A DNA stretch of 64,000 nt from Pseudomonas sp. SDI (GTDB taxonomy: Bacteria; Pseudomonadota; Gammaproteobacteria; Pseudomonadales; Pseudomonadaceae), in the NCBI RefSeq assembly GCF_003105155.1, contig NZ_QETK01000002.1, positions 147,614 through 211,613 of the forward strand, in the 5' to 3' direction. The stretch's first letter is position 1; every line of letters starts with the position of its first letter. Of the stretch, positions 1-8,854 are shown piece by piece. The translations under genes were made by a program, and so were the position numbers. The notes beneath the pieces were generated by a model. That model was not told where the DNA came from and did not search any database. It worked only from the letters and a program-made list of their open reading frames with translations.

Positions 1-1545
1 CGCCCCGGCCGAACTCTGCAAGGCCAGGTCGCGAATATTGGTCAGATTACGGTCTACCTCCCGCGCCACCTGCGCCTGCTGCTCCGAAGCACTGGCGATC
101 ACCAGGTTGCGTTCATTGATCAGACTGATCGCACTGGCAATCTCTTCCAGCGCCGCCCCGGCCGCATGCGCCCCCTCCAACGTGCCGCGAGCGCGCTGGT
201 TGGTTTGCTGCATGCCGTCCACCGCACGGTCGGTGCCCTGTTGGATACCGTCGATCATCTGCTCGATTTCCCGCGTCGACTGCTGCGTGCGATGGGCCAA
301 CGCCCGCACCTCGTCCGCCACCACGGCAAACCCTCGCCCGGCATCCCCGGCCCGCGCCGCCTCGATGGCCGCATTCAATGCCAACAGGTTGGTCTGCTCG
401 GCAATCGCGCCGATCACATCCAGCACCTTGGTAATCCCGTGCACCTGCTGCGCCAGTTGCCCCACCTCTTCGGCGTTGGCCGTCACCCCTGCCGCCAGCG
501 CCTCGATCGAGGTGACGGTCATGCGCACCTGCTCACGCCCCTGACGGGCAATCCGGTCAGACTCACGCGATGCCTCGGACGTCGCCACTGCATTGCTGGC
601 AACCTCCTCCACCGCCGCGGTCATCTGGTTCACGGCGGTCGCTGCCTGCTCGATTTCCTGGGTCTGCTGATGCAGGCCGCGAGTGGCATCCTCAGTCACC
701 GCACTGAGTTCCTCGGACGCCGACGCCAACTGGTTAGAGGAGTCGGAGATGCGCCCGATGGTATCGCGCAGGCTCTGCTGCATCTGTTTCAGCGCGGCCA
801 ACAGGCGCGCCGGCTCATCCTTGCCGTGAATGCTGATCTGCGGTGTCAGATCGCCGGTGGCCACCACTTCGGCCACCGACAGCGACTGCGCCAGCGGCCG
901 CACGATGCTGCGGGTCAAGGTCAGGGCCAGGACCGCAGTCAAGACCAGCGCCGCCACCAGCAAACCGACCACCCATACCCGCGCACGGCCATACACCGCC
1001 TCGGACTGATCGGTAGCGCTATTGGCATGGCGATTATTCAGGGCGATCAATTCGTTCAGGCTGGCCGTGAGCTGATCGGCCAACTGATTCATTTCGCCAT
1101 TGACCAGAGCGATGGCCGACTCGACGTCATGCCGGGCCGACAGCTCCACCACCTGGGCCTGCAACGCCAGGTAATGCTTTTCCTGGGCCAGGTAGCGGTC
1201 GAACAGCGTTTGCTCCTCGGGCAGCACGATCAGCGCCTGGTAGGCCTGCTGCGCGTTGCCCAGGCCGGCCTTGATCTCGTCGATGCGCGCCTTGTTCTGC
1301 TGCAACGCCGCCGGGTCGCGGTTGACCAGCAAGCGCAGGGTCAACGCGCGAATACGCAACATGTCCTGGCTCATCTGCCCTACCGAGATGATGCTGGGCA
1401 ACCAGTTGCTGTCGACCTCCTGAGCCTGCTGGCGCATGCTGGTCATCTGCATCAGCGCAAAACTGCCCAAAGCCACCACCAGTAGCGCCACCAGGCCAAA
1501 CCCCAAGCCTGCGCGTGGCGCTATGTTCAAGCTTCTCAGACTCAT
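1..1545 (-). CDS. methyl-accepting chemotaxis protein (C-terminus cut by window edge)
   Basis: Inner-membrane chemoreceptor that passes a periplasmic signal to CheA/CheW. The reading frame stays open to the window edge and gives 515 residues, so only the last few tens of residues should be missing. There is a short basic N-terminus, TM1 at about 13-32, a periplasmic four-helix-bundle-like sensor at about 33-189, TM2 at about 190-211 and a HAMP domain at about 212-265. A long signalling coiled coil follows; its hairpin tip near residue 385 contains [20 protein letters not shown], the MCP hallmark. The ATG at 1545 is chosen because it opens just before the hydrophobic N-terminus and has a purine-rich GGAAG-type site upstream. 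The ligand cannot be read from the sequence. It appears monocistronic. Confidence 0.93.
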   Translation of the reverse strand, partial: MSLRSLNIAPRAGLGFGLVALLVVALGSFALMQMTSMRQQAQEVDSNWLPSIISVGQMSQDMLRIRALTLRLLVNRDPAALQQNKARIDEIKAGLGNAQQAYQALIVLPEEQTLFDRYLAQEKHYLALQAQVVELSARHDVESAIALVNGEMNQLADQLTASLNELIALNNRHANSATDQSEAVYGRARVWVVGLLVAALVLTAVLALTLTRSIVRPLAQSLSVAEVVATGDLTPQISIHGKDEPARLLAALKQMQQSLRDTIGRISDSSNQLASASEELSAVTEDATRGLHQQTQEIEQAATAVNQMTAAVEEVASNAVATSEASRESDRIARQGREQVRMTVTSIEALAAGVTANAEEVGQLAQQVHGITKVLDVIGAIAEQTNLLALNAAIEAARAGDAGRGFAVVADEVRALAHRTQQSTREIEQMIDGIQQGTDRAVDGMQQTNQRARGTLEGAHAAGAALEEIASAISLINERNLVIASASEQQAQVAREVDRNLTNIRDLALQSSAGA

Positions 1546-1684
1546 CTTCCGGTTCCTTCCAAAAGCGCTGCATCGGTCATGCAGCAGACCTGCTTTAGAA
1601 GGTATCGGCCCTCGCAAAATTTGCGTAAGACCAAAAGCTGATATCAAACCGGCTTATGATTGCGACGCTGATGTCGAGATGCCA

Positions 1685-2149
1685 TCAACGCACGGTAAAT
1701 CGCTGCTCGGCCAGCAGGCGATCCCCCTGGAACACCATGAAATGCCATTGTCCGGGCACCACGTCATGGCTTTCGGTGAATTCGTAGGCCATGACGTCCA
1801 GCGCAGCACCCGGTACCAGCTTCTGCACCACTTCGAACTTGTCATGACGCTTGCCGTCCGGGGTAACCACCCCCGGAGTGAAGTACAGCAGGGTCAGCGG
1901 CGTGTCTTCGGCCACCTTGCCCTCCAGCTTGTAACGCATGCCGAACTTGCTACCCAGCTTCGCCGGGACCTGATCGGTATGCTGGATGTTCTGCCCGGCC
2001 TGGGCCAGGATCCGCTCACCGGGCTGGAACTCCTGATGGCGATTTTCAAACAGGCCAAACTCGACCGGCCCCTGCACCCGTACCTCGGCCGCAGCCGTAC
2101 CCCACAGCAACATCAGCGCAGCCAGCGCGCCCGCACGACGAATCAACAT
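1685..2149 (-). CDS. DUF3859-type periplasmic protein
   Basis: A 154-residue exported protein of unknown role. The start at 2149 (MLIRRAGALAALMLL...) gives a classic signal peptide ending near TAAAE, with a GGGAGAG ribosome site 5 bases upstream. An in-frame start 15 bases earlier would put the charged end further out and lacks a site. The mature part looks like a beta-sandwich; the conserved-looking stretch GQWHFMVFQGDRLLAEQRF near the C-terminus resembles DUF3859 proteins of Pseudomonas as I remember them. No catalytic motif is visible. It stands alone between the chemoreceptor and an amidohydrolase remnant. Confidence 0.65.
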   Translation of the reverse strand: MLIRRAGALAALMLLWGTAAAEVRVQGPVEFGLFENRHQEFQPGERILAQAGQNIQHTDQVPAKLGSKFGMRYKLEGKVAEDTPLTLLYFTPGVVTPDGKRHDKFEVVQKLVPGAALDVMAYEFTESHDVVPGQWHFMVFQGDRLLAEQRFTVR

Positions 2150-2218
2150 ACCGCTCTCCCTCACGATGGATGGCGGCAGGCTATGTGGCTTGCGTGACAG
2201 GCTGATGACAGTTTCGAT

Positions 2219-2660
2219 TCAGCGGGCCTTGGGCAGCACCGCTAGGAAGTTGTCCTTGGCGACCTTCTCCGCCACAGCGGCCGGCAAGGCATCGAGAAAC
2301 GGCTGGAAACCGTGCAATTGTTCGCCCAGGCTGGCGAACTTGCCGACCACGGCGGAGCCCAGCATGAAGCGCGATTGTTGGCCCGCGGCGCGTCACCGCT
2401 GGTCAGCGCAGTCAGGTCATTGTGGCGGGGAAGCACCTCACCGATGCCCTGCCACAAGCCCGGGTGAAGTCCGAGCATGCGCTCGATATGCGTCACGGCA
2501 TTCTTGTCCAGCGGATTGAAGCCGGTGAGGAATGGTTGAAAGCGCTTGCGCTGCTCGACCGGCAGATTTCCCAGTGCGGCGGCTACATACAGGTCGGCGG
2601 CACTGCCAATCCCCCCGTCACCAGCGGACAACCCAACGCCTTGGCAAACATCGTCGCCTC
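2219..2660 (-). pseudogene. amidohydrolase remnant, internally deleted and frame-broken
   Basis: Two pieces of one amidohydrolase-family protein lie in different reading frames. The upstream piece (about 2380-2640) reads SAGDGGIGSAADLYVAAALG, later FNPLDKNAVTHIERML, then GIGEVLPRHNDLTALTSGDA. The downstream piece (2219-2380) reads QQSRFMLGSAVVGKFASLGE and ends NFLAVLPKAR. These are the early and the C-terminal parts of the family; the metal-binding middle of the barrel is missing at the junction near 2375-2385, and a TGA lies just upstream in the second frame. The N-terminus also lacks a credible start. I infer an old gene that lost its centre, and activity is very unlikely. The family assignment rests on remembered similarity. 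Confidence 0.6.
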
Positions 2661-2748
2661 CTGTGCCATTCAGACAGGGTCGACCGGTCGGCGCGGCGCC
2701 GGGTTCAGGTTATGCTTGCAGCATTGCGAATCCGGCCTGGAGCCTGCC

Positions 2749-3612
2749 ATGAAATCAACCCTGGTCATCACACCGCGTGCCGAGTCGGTCGAGGGCCAGC
2801 CCATCCTGCGACCTTTGCCGTCGGCACGTTGCCGCAGTGTCGGGCCGTTCGTGTTCTTCGATCACATGCTCGAAACCGACTACCCGGCGGGCCGCGGCAT
2901 GGATATCCGCCAGCATCCGCATATCGGCCTATCTACCCTCACCTACCTGTTCGAAGGCGAGATCCTGCACAAGGACAGCCTCGGCTCCGATCAGCGGGTC
3001 AAGGCCGGCGAGGTGAGCTGGATGACCGCCGGCAGCGGTGTCGCCCATGTCGAGCGGACCCCGCCCGAGGGCGTACAGGCGGGTTCGCGGCTACATGGCT
3101 TGCAGGTGTGGCTGGCGTCGCCGAAGGCTGCCGAACAGGGGCCAAGCAGTTACAGCCATCATTCGGCGGCAAGCTTGCCGGTGAGCGACAGCCTGGGCGT
3201 GCGGATTCGCATGATTGCCGGCACTGGCTTCTGCCTGGAGTCGCCGGTGCCGGTGCTGTCACCGACACTGTATGCCGAGGTGCACATGCAGTCGGCGACC
3301 ACCCTGCTGGTGCCAGGCGAACACGCACAGCGAGCGCTGTATGTGCTGGCGGGAGAGGTCAGCGTGGACGACGAGCCGGTCGAACCGTGCAGCCTGGTGG
3401 TGTTGCCGGAGGGTGAGGCGCTGACACTGTATGCCGACGAAGCCAGCCACCTGGTACTGATCGGTGGGGCGCCGCTGGACGGGCCACGGCGAATGAACTG
3501 GAACTTCGTTGCCAGTGACCCGCGGCTGATCGAGGACGCTCGTGCGCGCTGGGCGGCCGGCGACTGGCCGACGGTGCCGGGGGAAGTGGCGCGGATCGAA
3601 TTGCCGCGTTGA
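2749..3612 (+). CDS. pirin family protein
   Basis: A 287-residue bicupin of the pirin family. Some bacterial pirins act as quercetin dioxygenases or modulate metabolic enzymes; the role here is unknown. The N-terminal cupin holds the metal-site pattern of the family: FDHMLETDYPAG near residues 36-47, HPHIGLSTLTYLFEGEILHKD at about 58-78, and GSGVAHVERTP with its His-Glu pair. The C-terminal cupin is recognisable from PGEHAQRALYVLAGEV. The frame is open further upstream, but the ATG at 2749 starts the family-like N-terminus MKSTLVITPRAESV. The upstream frame overlaps the amidohydrolase remnant and is not pirin-like. Confidence 0.93.
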   Translation: MKSTLVITPRAESVEGQPILRPLPSARCRSVGPFVFFDHMLETDYPAGRGMDIRQHPHIGLSTLTYLFEGEILHKDSLGSDQRVKAGEVSWMTAGSGVAHVERTPPEGVQAGSRLHGLQVWLASPKAAEQGPSSYSHHSAASLPVSDSLGVRIRMIAGTGFCLESPVPVLSPTLYAEVHMQSATTLLVPGEHAQRALYVLAGEVSVDDEPVEPCSLVVLPEGEALTLYADEASHLVLIGGAPLDGPRRMNWNFVASDPRLIEDARARWAAGDWPTVPGEVARIELPR

Positions 3613-3655
3613 GCCTTGTGGGCCTCTCGCCGGCACAGCCCCCACAGCACATGAA

Positions 3656-4381
3656 TCAGGCCTTGAACACCTCATCCAGCAGGTTGTACATCGCCCGGAA
3701 CGCCCGCTTGGCGGTTTTTGCGTCGTACTTCATCTTGCCCGGAAGGTTTGCCCCGGTATCGGTGAACGAATGCACCGCGGCACCGTAGCTAATCAGTTGC
3801 CAATCCACCTTGGCGGCATCCATCTCTGCCGCAAATGCCGGCAGTTGCTCCTGCGGCACGAACGGATCGGCCGCGCCGTGCAACACCAGCATCGATGCCT
3901 TGGTCTTGCCTTCCTGCGCCAGCAACGGCGTATCCAGCGTGCCATGGAACGACACCGCCGCCAGCAGGCGCTCATCCGCCCGGCCCAGCTCCAGCGCACA
4001 GCAGCCACCGAAGCAGAAACCGAACGCCGCCAGCTTGCCCGGTGCCAGCACCGCCTTCGATTGCCCGACCAGTTGGTCCAACGCGGCCTTCTGCCGCTTG
4101 CGCAGCTCGAACCGGTCGTCCTTGAGCGGCGCCATCGCCGCTGCCGCTTCGTCCATGTTCGACGGGCGCAGCGTCTGCCCATACAGGTCGGCAACCAACA
4201 CCACATAGCCCTGCTCGGCGACGTCGCGGGCAATGCGTTCGGCACCCTCGCCAATCCCCATCCAGTTCGGCGCCATCAGCAGGCCAGGCTGCTCTCTGGC
4301 ACCCTGGGTGTAGAACAGGCGGCTCTCATAGGCTTTGCCGGCAACATGGTAGACCAGCGACTCAACGGTAACCTTGCTCAT
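3656..4381 (-). CDS. dienelactone hydrolase family protein
   Basis: A 241-residue cytosolic alpha/beta hydrolase of the dienelactone hydrolase type. The expected triad is visible: nucleophile Cys123 in GFCFGG, Asp172 in LHGAADPFV, and His204 in AVHSFTD. Family members hydrolyse cyclic ester lactones in aromatic catabolism, but no catabolic genes lie nearby, so the substrate is open. The start ATG at 4381 follows a strong AAAGGAGGG site. The gene is transcribed away from the htpG terminator and converges with the pirin gene. Confidence 0.92.
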   Translation of the reverse strand: MSKVTVESLVYHVAGKAYESRLFYTQGAREQPGLLMAPNWMGIGEGAERIARDVAEQGYVVLVADLYGQTLRPSNMDEAAAAMAPLKDDRFELRKRQKAALDQLVGQSKAVLAPGKLAAFGFCFGGCCALELGRADERLLAAVSFHGTLDTPLLAQEGKTKASMLVLHGAADPFVPQEQLPAFAAEMDAAKVDWQLISYGAAVHSFTDTGANLPGKMKYDAKTAKRAFRAMYNLLDEVFKA

Positions 4382-4402
4382 GCATCCCTCCTTTGCACAA
4401 TG

Positions 4403-4427
4403 AAAAAAGCCCGCCGAAGCGGGCTTT
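4403..4427 (-). terminator. rho-independent terminator of htpG
   Basis: Perfect stem AAAGCCCGC / GCGGGCTTT with a short tetraloop, followed on the minus strand by a T run. It lies 12 bases after the htpG stop and just ahead of the dienelactone hydrolase start. Confidence 0.85.
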
Positions 4428-4438
4428 CCTGCAACTAC

Positions 4439-6343
4439 TTAAGCCGATAATTCGACCAGCAGCTTGTTCAGTCGACGAACGTACGCTGCCGGGTCCTTGA
4501 GGCTGTCACCAGCCGCCAGGGCCGCCTGATCGAAGAGGATATGCGAGAAGTCGGCGAAACGGTCTTCGCTCTGCTCATGATCCAGCTTCTCGATCAGCGG
4601 GTGAGTCGGGTTGAATTCGAAGATCGGCTTGGAGTCCGGGACCTTCTGCCCGCTGGCTTCGAGGATCTGGCGCATCTGCAGACCGAGGTCCTGCTCACCG
4701 ATGGCCAGGATCGCCGGCGAATCGGTCAGGCGGTGCGACACACGCACTTCGCTGACGGTATCGCCCAGGGCGGCTTTCAGCCGTTCGATCAGGCCTTCCT
4801 TGTCCTTGGCCACTTCTTCCTGGGCTTTCTTGTCCTCTTCGGAGTCCAGCTTGCCCAGGTCCAGGTCGCCACGGGCAACGTCGACGAAAGACTTGCCATC
4901 GAACTCGCTCAGATAGCTCATCAGCCACTCGTCGATACGGTCGGTGAGCAGCAGCACTTCGATGCCTTTCTTGCGGAAGACTTCCAGGTGCGGGCTGTTC
5001 TTGACCTGCGCGTACGACTCGCCGGTGAGGAAGTAGATCTTGTCCTGACCTTCCTTGGCACGCGCCAGGTAGTCGGCCAGGGACACGCTCTGCTCGCCGC
5101 TGTCGTCGTGGGTAGAGGCAAAGCGCAGCAGGCCGGCAATCTTCTCCTTGTTGGCGAAGTCTTCAGCCGGGCCTTCCTTCAGCACCTGGCCAAAGTTCTT
5201 CCAGAAGCCCTTGTACTGCTCAGGCTCGTTCTTGGCCAGCTTCTCGAGCATGTCCAGCACGCGCTTGGTCAGCGCGGTTTTCATCGAGTCGATAATCGGG
5301 TCTTTCTGCAGGATTTCCCGCGAAACGTTCAGCGACAGGTCGTTGGAGTCAACCACACCCTTGATGAAACGCAGGTACAGCGGCAGGAAGGATTCCGCCT
5401 GATCCATGACGAACACGCGCTGTACGTAGAGCTTAAGGCCACGTGGCGCTTCGCGCTGATACAGGTCGAACGGCGCGCGAGCCGGTACATACAGCAGCGA
5501 GTTGTATTCAAGCTTGCCTTCGACCTTGTTGTGGCTCCAGGCCAGCGGGTTCTCGAAGTCGTGACCGATGTGCTTGTAGAACTCCTGGTATTCCTCGTCC
5601 TTGATCTCGGTGCGCGGACGGGTCCACAGGGCGCTGGCGCGGTTGACGGTTTCCCATGCTTCGGCCGGTTGCTCTTCGCCTTCGACGGCCTCGGCCTGCT
5701 TCGGCAGTTCGATCGGCAAGGCAATGTGGTCGGAGTACTTCTTGACGATATTGCGCAGACGCCAGCCATCGGCGAACTCTTCCTCACCCTTTTTCAGGTG
5801 CAGGACGATACGCGTGCCGCGCTCCGGCTTGTCGATGGTGGCTACTTCGAACTCGCCCTCGCCTTTCGACGACCAGTGCACGCCCTCGGCAGCCGGAGTA
5901 CCGGCGCGACGGCTGAACACGTCGACCTGGTCGGCAACGATGAATGCGGAGTAGAAGCCAACGCCGAACTGACCGATCAGGTGCGAATCTTTCTTCTGGT
6001 CGCCGCTGAGGTTCTTCATGAAGTCGGCAGTGCCGGACTTGGCGATGGTACCCAGGTGGGTGATGACGTCTTCACGGCTCATGCCGATGCCGTTGTCTTC
6101 GAGGGTAACGGTGTTGGCCGCCTTGTCGAAGCTCACGCGAATTTTCAGCTCCGCGCCACCTTCAAGCAGCTCGGGCTTGGCCAACGCTTCGAAACGCAAC
6201 TTGTCGACGGCGTCCGAGGCGTTGGAAATCAGCTCGCGCAGGAAGATTTCCTTGTTCGAGTACAGCGAATGGATCATGAGGTGCAGCAGCTGCTTCACCT
6301 CGGTCTGGAAGCCCAGGGTTTCCTTTTGAGTTTCCACACTCAT
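4439..6343 (-). CDS. htpG: molecular chaperone HtpG (Hsp90)
   Basis: Bacterial Hsp90, a cytosolic ATP-dependent homodimeric chaperone. The 634 residues match the family's usual length. The N-terminal GHKL ATPase domain shows [18 protein letters not shown] near 38-55, DNGIGM and [11 protein letters not shown]. The middle domain contains the conserved NVSREILQ region and the C-terminal dimerisation domain follows. The start at 6343 ([20 protein letters not shown]) is the family-typical N-terminus. A heat-shock promoter and its own terminator indicate a single-gene transcription unit. Confidence 0.98.
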   Translation of the reverse strand: MSVETQKETLGFQTEVKQLLHLMIHSLYSNKEIFLRELISNASDAVDKLRFEALAKPELLEGGAELKIRVSFDKAANTVTLEDNGIGMSREDVITHLGTIAKSGTADFMKNLSGDQKKDSHLIGQFGVGFYSAFIVADQVDVFSRRAGTPAAEGVHWSSKGEGEFEVATIDKPERGTRIVLHLKKGEEEFADGWRLRNIVKKYSDHIALPIELPKQAEAVEGEEQPAEAWETVNRASALWTRPRTEIKDEEYQEFYKHIGHDFENPLAWSHNKVEGKLEYNSLLYVPARAPFDLYQREAPRGLKLYVQRVFVMDQAESFLPLYLRFIKGVVDSNDLSLNVSREILQKDPIIDSMKTALTKRVLDMLEKLAKNEPEQYKGFWKNFGQVLKEGPAEDFANKEKIAGLLRFASTHDDSGEQSVSLADYLARAKEGQDKIYFLTGESYAQVKNSPHLEVFRKKGIEVLLLTDRIDEWLMSYLSEFDGKSFVDVARGDLDLGKLDSEEDKKAQEEVAKDKEGLIERLKAALGDTVSEVRVSHRLTDSPAILAIGEQDLGLQMRQILEASGQKVPDSKPIFEFNPTHPLIEKLDHEQSEDRFADFSHILFDQAALAAGDSLKDPAAYVRRLNKLLVELSA

Positions 6344-6380
6344 GGTCTTCTAACTCCGATCTGTTGGCAGTGAGCCGCTT

Positions 6381-6402
6381 CGCCCGGCAATCGGCCGGGG
6401 CG
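6381..6402 (-). other. hairpin in the htpG 5' leader
   Basis: The leader between the heat-shock promoter and htpG can fold CGCCC-GGC against GCC-GGGCG with a small bulge. It has no T run, so it is not a terminator. It may stabilise the mRNA, but no function is shown. Confidence 0.35.
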
Positions 6403-6421
6403 ATAACGACGGATGAACAGC

Positions 6422-6449
6422 AGATGGGGGCAGCTCAGGTCATTTCAAG
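6422..6449 (-). promoter_or_regulatory. sigma-32 heat-shock promoter of htpG
   Basis: On the minus strand CTTGAAA (6449-6443) is followed after 13 bases by CCCCATCT (6429-6422). This equals the RpoH consensus CTTGAAA-N13-CCCCATNT. The -35 element overlaps the stop codon of the upstream thioesterase gene. Confidence 0.9.
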
Positions 6450-6900
6450 GGGCCGACAACTCTTTGATCTTGAAGTGCGCCCGCGCGGTAGCGATCGGCT
6501 CGTCGGCGTCGGCCTGCCAGGCGGTGATGGCGACGTTGGTCACGCGGCGGCCCTGGCGGTACAGCTGACAGCGGGCGTAGGTGTCGCGGTAGAGCCCGGC
6601 ACGCAGGTAGTCGATGGAAAAATCGATGATTTTCGGGATCGCCGCGCTCTCGCTGAATATCAGCAGGTACAGCGCCGCCGACAGCTCCATGAAACCGGCG
6701 ATCACCCCACCGTGGATCGCCGGCAGCAAGGGGTTGCCGATGTTGTCCGGGTTGGCCGGCAGGCGGAACAGCAGGTCGTCGCCGTCGCGACTGCATTCGA
6801 TGCCGATCAGCCCGGCATAGGGGATCAGTTGCAGCAGCGGCTGATAATTGCCTTCGGCATGGGCCTGGCGCAGTTGTGCATGCACGCTGGACGGAATCAT
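6445..6900 (-). CDS. PaaI family thioesterase (hotdog fold), second of pair
   Basis: A 151-residue hotdog-fold thioesterase that probably hydrolyses acyl-CoA substrates. The fold's active-site loop reads NPLLPAIHGGVIAGFMELSA, with the HGG motif and a downstream acidic residue typical of the PaaI/YigI group. Its ATG overlaps the stop of the upstream thioesterase (ATGA), so the two are translationally coupled. The coding end overlaps the -35 element of the htpG promoter. The specific substrate is unknown. Confidence 0.88.
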   Translation of the reverse strand: MIPSSVHAQLRQAHAEGNYQPLLQLIPYAGLIGIECSRDGDDLLFRLPANPDNIGNPLLPAIHGGVIAGFMELSAALYLLIFSESAAIPKIIDFSIDYLRAGLYRDTYARCQLYRQGRRVTNVAITAWQADADEPIATARAHFKIKELSAP

Positions 6901-7373
6901 TGTGCAGCCCCCTTCAGCCGCTGGGAAAAGTTAAAGCCGCCCTTGATGTCCTTGCCCAGGCGCATGTAGGTGCCGACTGCCTGGGCGATGGGCCGAGCCG
7001 GATCGTCCTGGTAAGCCGAGCCACGGATGAAGATCACGTCGCGGGTGACCCGAAAGCACTCGGCATGGCCGTAGACGTCGAGGTTGGCGACACTGCTGTG
7101 CAAGTAGTCGATACGCAGATCCAGCGTCGGACATACCTCGAAAGCCTCAAGCCCGCAGAGGATGGCCATGCCGCAGGTGGTGTCCATCAATGTGGTGATG
7201 GCACCGCCATGGATCGCACCATTTTGCGGGTTGCCGACGATTTGCGGCGAATAAGGCAATACCAGGGTCATGCCAGAGCGCTCGGCGTGCTCAACACGCA
7301 TGTTTAATATCCGACAATGCGGCAGGGCAGATAAAAAGCGTTCGGCTTGTGCCTTCAGCGGTACTTCGTTCAT
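6897..7373 (-). CDS. PaaI family thioesterase (hotdog fold), first of pair
   Basis: A 158-residue hotdog thioesterase, paralogous to the gene downstream. The motif NPQNGAIHGGAITTLMDTTC carries the HGG loop and the Asp four to eight residues later that characterises PaaI-like enzymes. The gene precedes its partner by a 4-base overlap; the two may act as a heterodimer or on chain-length variants of one substrate (inference). The start at 7373 gives MNEVPLKAQAERFLSALPHC. Confidence 0.9.
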   Translation of the reverse strand: MNEVPLKAQAERFLSALPHCRILNMRVEHAERSGMTLVLPYSPQIVGNPQNGAIHGGAITTLMDTTCGMAILCGLEAFEVCPTLDLRIDYLHSSVANLDVYGHAECFRVTRDVIFIRGSAYQDDPARPIAQAVGTYMRLGKDIKGGFNFSQRLKGAAQ

Positions 7374-7530
7374 GAGTGCGAGACCTTGGCAATTTTAGTT
7401 GGGCACTGCACAGACTTAGAAAAAAGTCTATATGGATCCGTTACTTATATATGTGTATGGTGCGCGGAACTAATTCAGGACGCTTGAACTCTTATGCTTC
7501 AAGTAGGTTATTCCACAAGGAGAAACACCC

Positions 7531-7818
7531 ATGCGTAAAACGTTTGCTTATGCCGCCATGCTCGCCGCAGCTCTGGGCCTCGCCGCTTGTGACAAAGCCA
7601 GCGAAGACAAGGCTCAAGACGCGCAACAACACGCGGAGCAAGCCCAGCAGAAGATGGACGAAGCTCAGGATAAAATGAACGACGCCGCTAAAGAAAACGC
7701 CGAAGCCGCCAAAGACAGCGCCGAAGCGGAACAAAAGCGCGCTGAGGAAGCTGCCCCTGCTGCTCCTGCTACCGCTCCAGAAGCTGCACCTGCTGCACCG
7801 GCCGAACCTGCCAAGTAA
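7531..7818 (+). CDS. small Ala/Glu-rich coiled-coil lipoprotein
   Basis: A 95-residue protein with a lipoprotein signal peptide (MRKTFAYAAMLAAALGLAAC, lipobox LAAC). A continuous helix rich in Ala, Glu, Gln, Asp and Lys follows (about residues 22-68), then a Pro/Ala tail (APAAPATAPEAAPAAPAEPAK). The pattern suggests an envelope lipoprotein forming a coiled coil with a flexible C-terminus. It recalls alanine-rich Lpp/OprI-like proteins but lacks a C-terminal peptidoglycan-attachment sequence. The ribosome site is ACAAGGAGAAAC, 7 bases before the ATG. It is a single gene with its own terminator. Confidence 0.8.
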   Translation: MRKTFAYAAMLAAALGLAACDKASEDKAQDAQQHAEQAQQKMDEAQDKMNDAAKENAEAAKDSAEAEQKRAEEAAPAAPATAPEAAPAAPAEPAK

Positions 7819-7833
7819 GCAGTCCAGCTGGAA

Positions 7834-7865
7834 TAAAAAAAACCCGACATTGTCGGGTTTTTTTA
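7834..7865 (+). terminator. rho-independent terminator after the small lipoprotein gene
   Basis: Stem AACCCGAC / GTCGGGTT with a 3-base loop, flanked by an A run and a T run. It could therefore also serve the convergent DUF599 gene on the minus strand. Confidence 0.9.
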
Positions 7866-7922
7866 TTTAGGCCGGCAGTTGCCGAAAGGTCGCACTGATG
7901 AACACGTAGCCGAAAGGAATGC

Positions 7923-8663
7923 TCATCCGAGCGGTTCCTTGCTCGGCTCCGGCGATGACGCCTCTGTCGGGGTATAGACCATCACGTCGAGCACGTCGGA
8001 ATGAAACTCGCGGCGGTACAGCACCAGCACCACACCGGTACTCATCAACATGAACAGCCAGGGGCTGATGAACCAGCTGAGCATGGCCATACCGAAATAA
8101 TACGAGCGCAGGCCGAAGTTGAACTGGTTGGCCGCCAGTGAAATAACGCGCGCCGCCCGCAAGGCAAAGCCTTTGCGTTCCTGTTCGCTGACCTGGCGCT
8201 CACCGATCATCGGCGCCGAGCCGACCAGCACGGCGGCAAAGTTGTACTGGCGCATGCACCAGCTGAACGTGAAGAAGGCGTAGACGAACACGGTGGCCAG
8301 GCACAGCAGCTTGATCTCCGACATGCCTTGCGACGCCTGCTGAACCAGCGGCAGGTCGGCAAGCAGCGACAGCGCGCGATCCGACGAACCGAGCACGGTG
8401 AGGATACCGGCGAGGATAATCAGGGTGCTGGAGGCGAAGAACGAGGCGTTACGCTCCAGGTTGCCGATTACGCTGGCGTCGGCAATGCGGTTGTCGCGCA
8501 ACAGCATGCGGCGCATCCAGTCTTCCCGGTACAGGTGCAGCACGCTGGCCAGGCAGGCGGTATCGCGGCCCTTCCAGGTGGCATAACGGGTGTAACCGCC
8601 CCAGCAGACGACGAACCAGCAGGCGGCAAGCAGATTGATCAGATTGTTTTGAATAAAGCTCAT
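7923..8663 (-). CDS. DUF599 family integral membrane protein
   Basis: A 246-residue inner-membrane protein of the DUF599 family. It has about four hydrophobic segments: near 6-24, 73-93, 115-136 and 190-220. Family-like blocks include WKGRDTACLASVLHLYREDW, NERNASFFASSTLIIL-type sequence, and RAARVISLAANQFNFGLRSYY. Function is unknown. The frame is open far upstream to 9305, but that part is shadow of brnQ and the 8664-8854 gap. The ATG at 8663 starts the family-typical MSFIQNNLINLLAACW. Confidence 0.85.
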   Translation of the reverse strand: MSFIQNNLINLLAACWFVVCWGGYTRYATWKGRDTACLASVLHLYREDWMRRMLLRDNRIADASVIGNLERNASFFASSTLIILAGILTVLGSSDRALSLLADLPLVQQASQGMSEIKLLCLATVFVYAFFTFSWCMRQYNFAAVLVGSAPMIGERQVSEQERKGFALRAARVISLAANQFNFGLRSYYFGMAMLSWFISPWLFMLMSTGVVLVLYRREFHSDVLDVMVYTPTEASSPEPSKEPLG

Positions 8664-8760
8664 GGACGGTCCCGATCGGAGGTGGGCCTGCACAGTAAAG
8701 TGCATTGACCGGCTTTCGACGCTGGCGGTTTGAAAAAGACACGTCCGGCCTGCAGAAACG

Positions 8761-8797
8761 AAAAAGCCCCGCTTCGTTAACGAATACGGGGCTTTAC
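8761..8797 (-). terminator. rho-independent terminator of brnQ
   Basis: Nine-base stem AAAGCCCCG / CGGGGCTTT, followed on the minus strand by five T residues. It lies about 60 bases downstream of the brnQ stop. Confidence 0.85.
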
Positions 8798-8854
8798 AGG
8801 TGTTACCAGGACCGGCTATTGCGGCTTGTGGCCCAAGCCGGCCCGGGCAGCACC

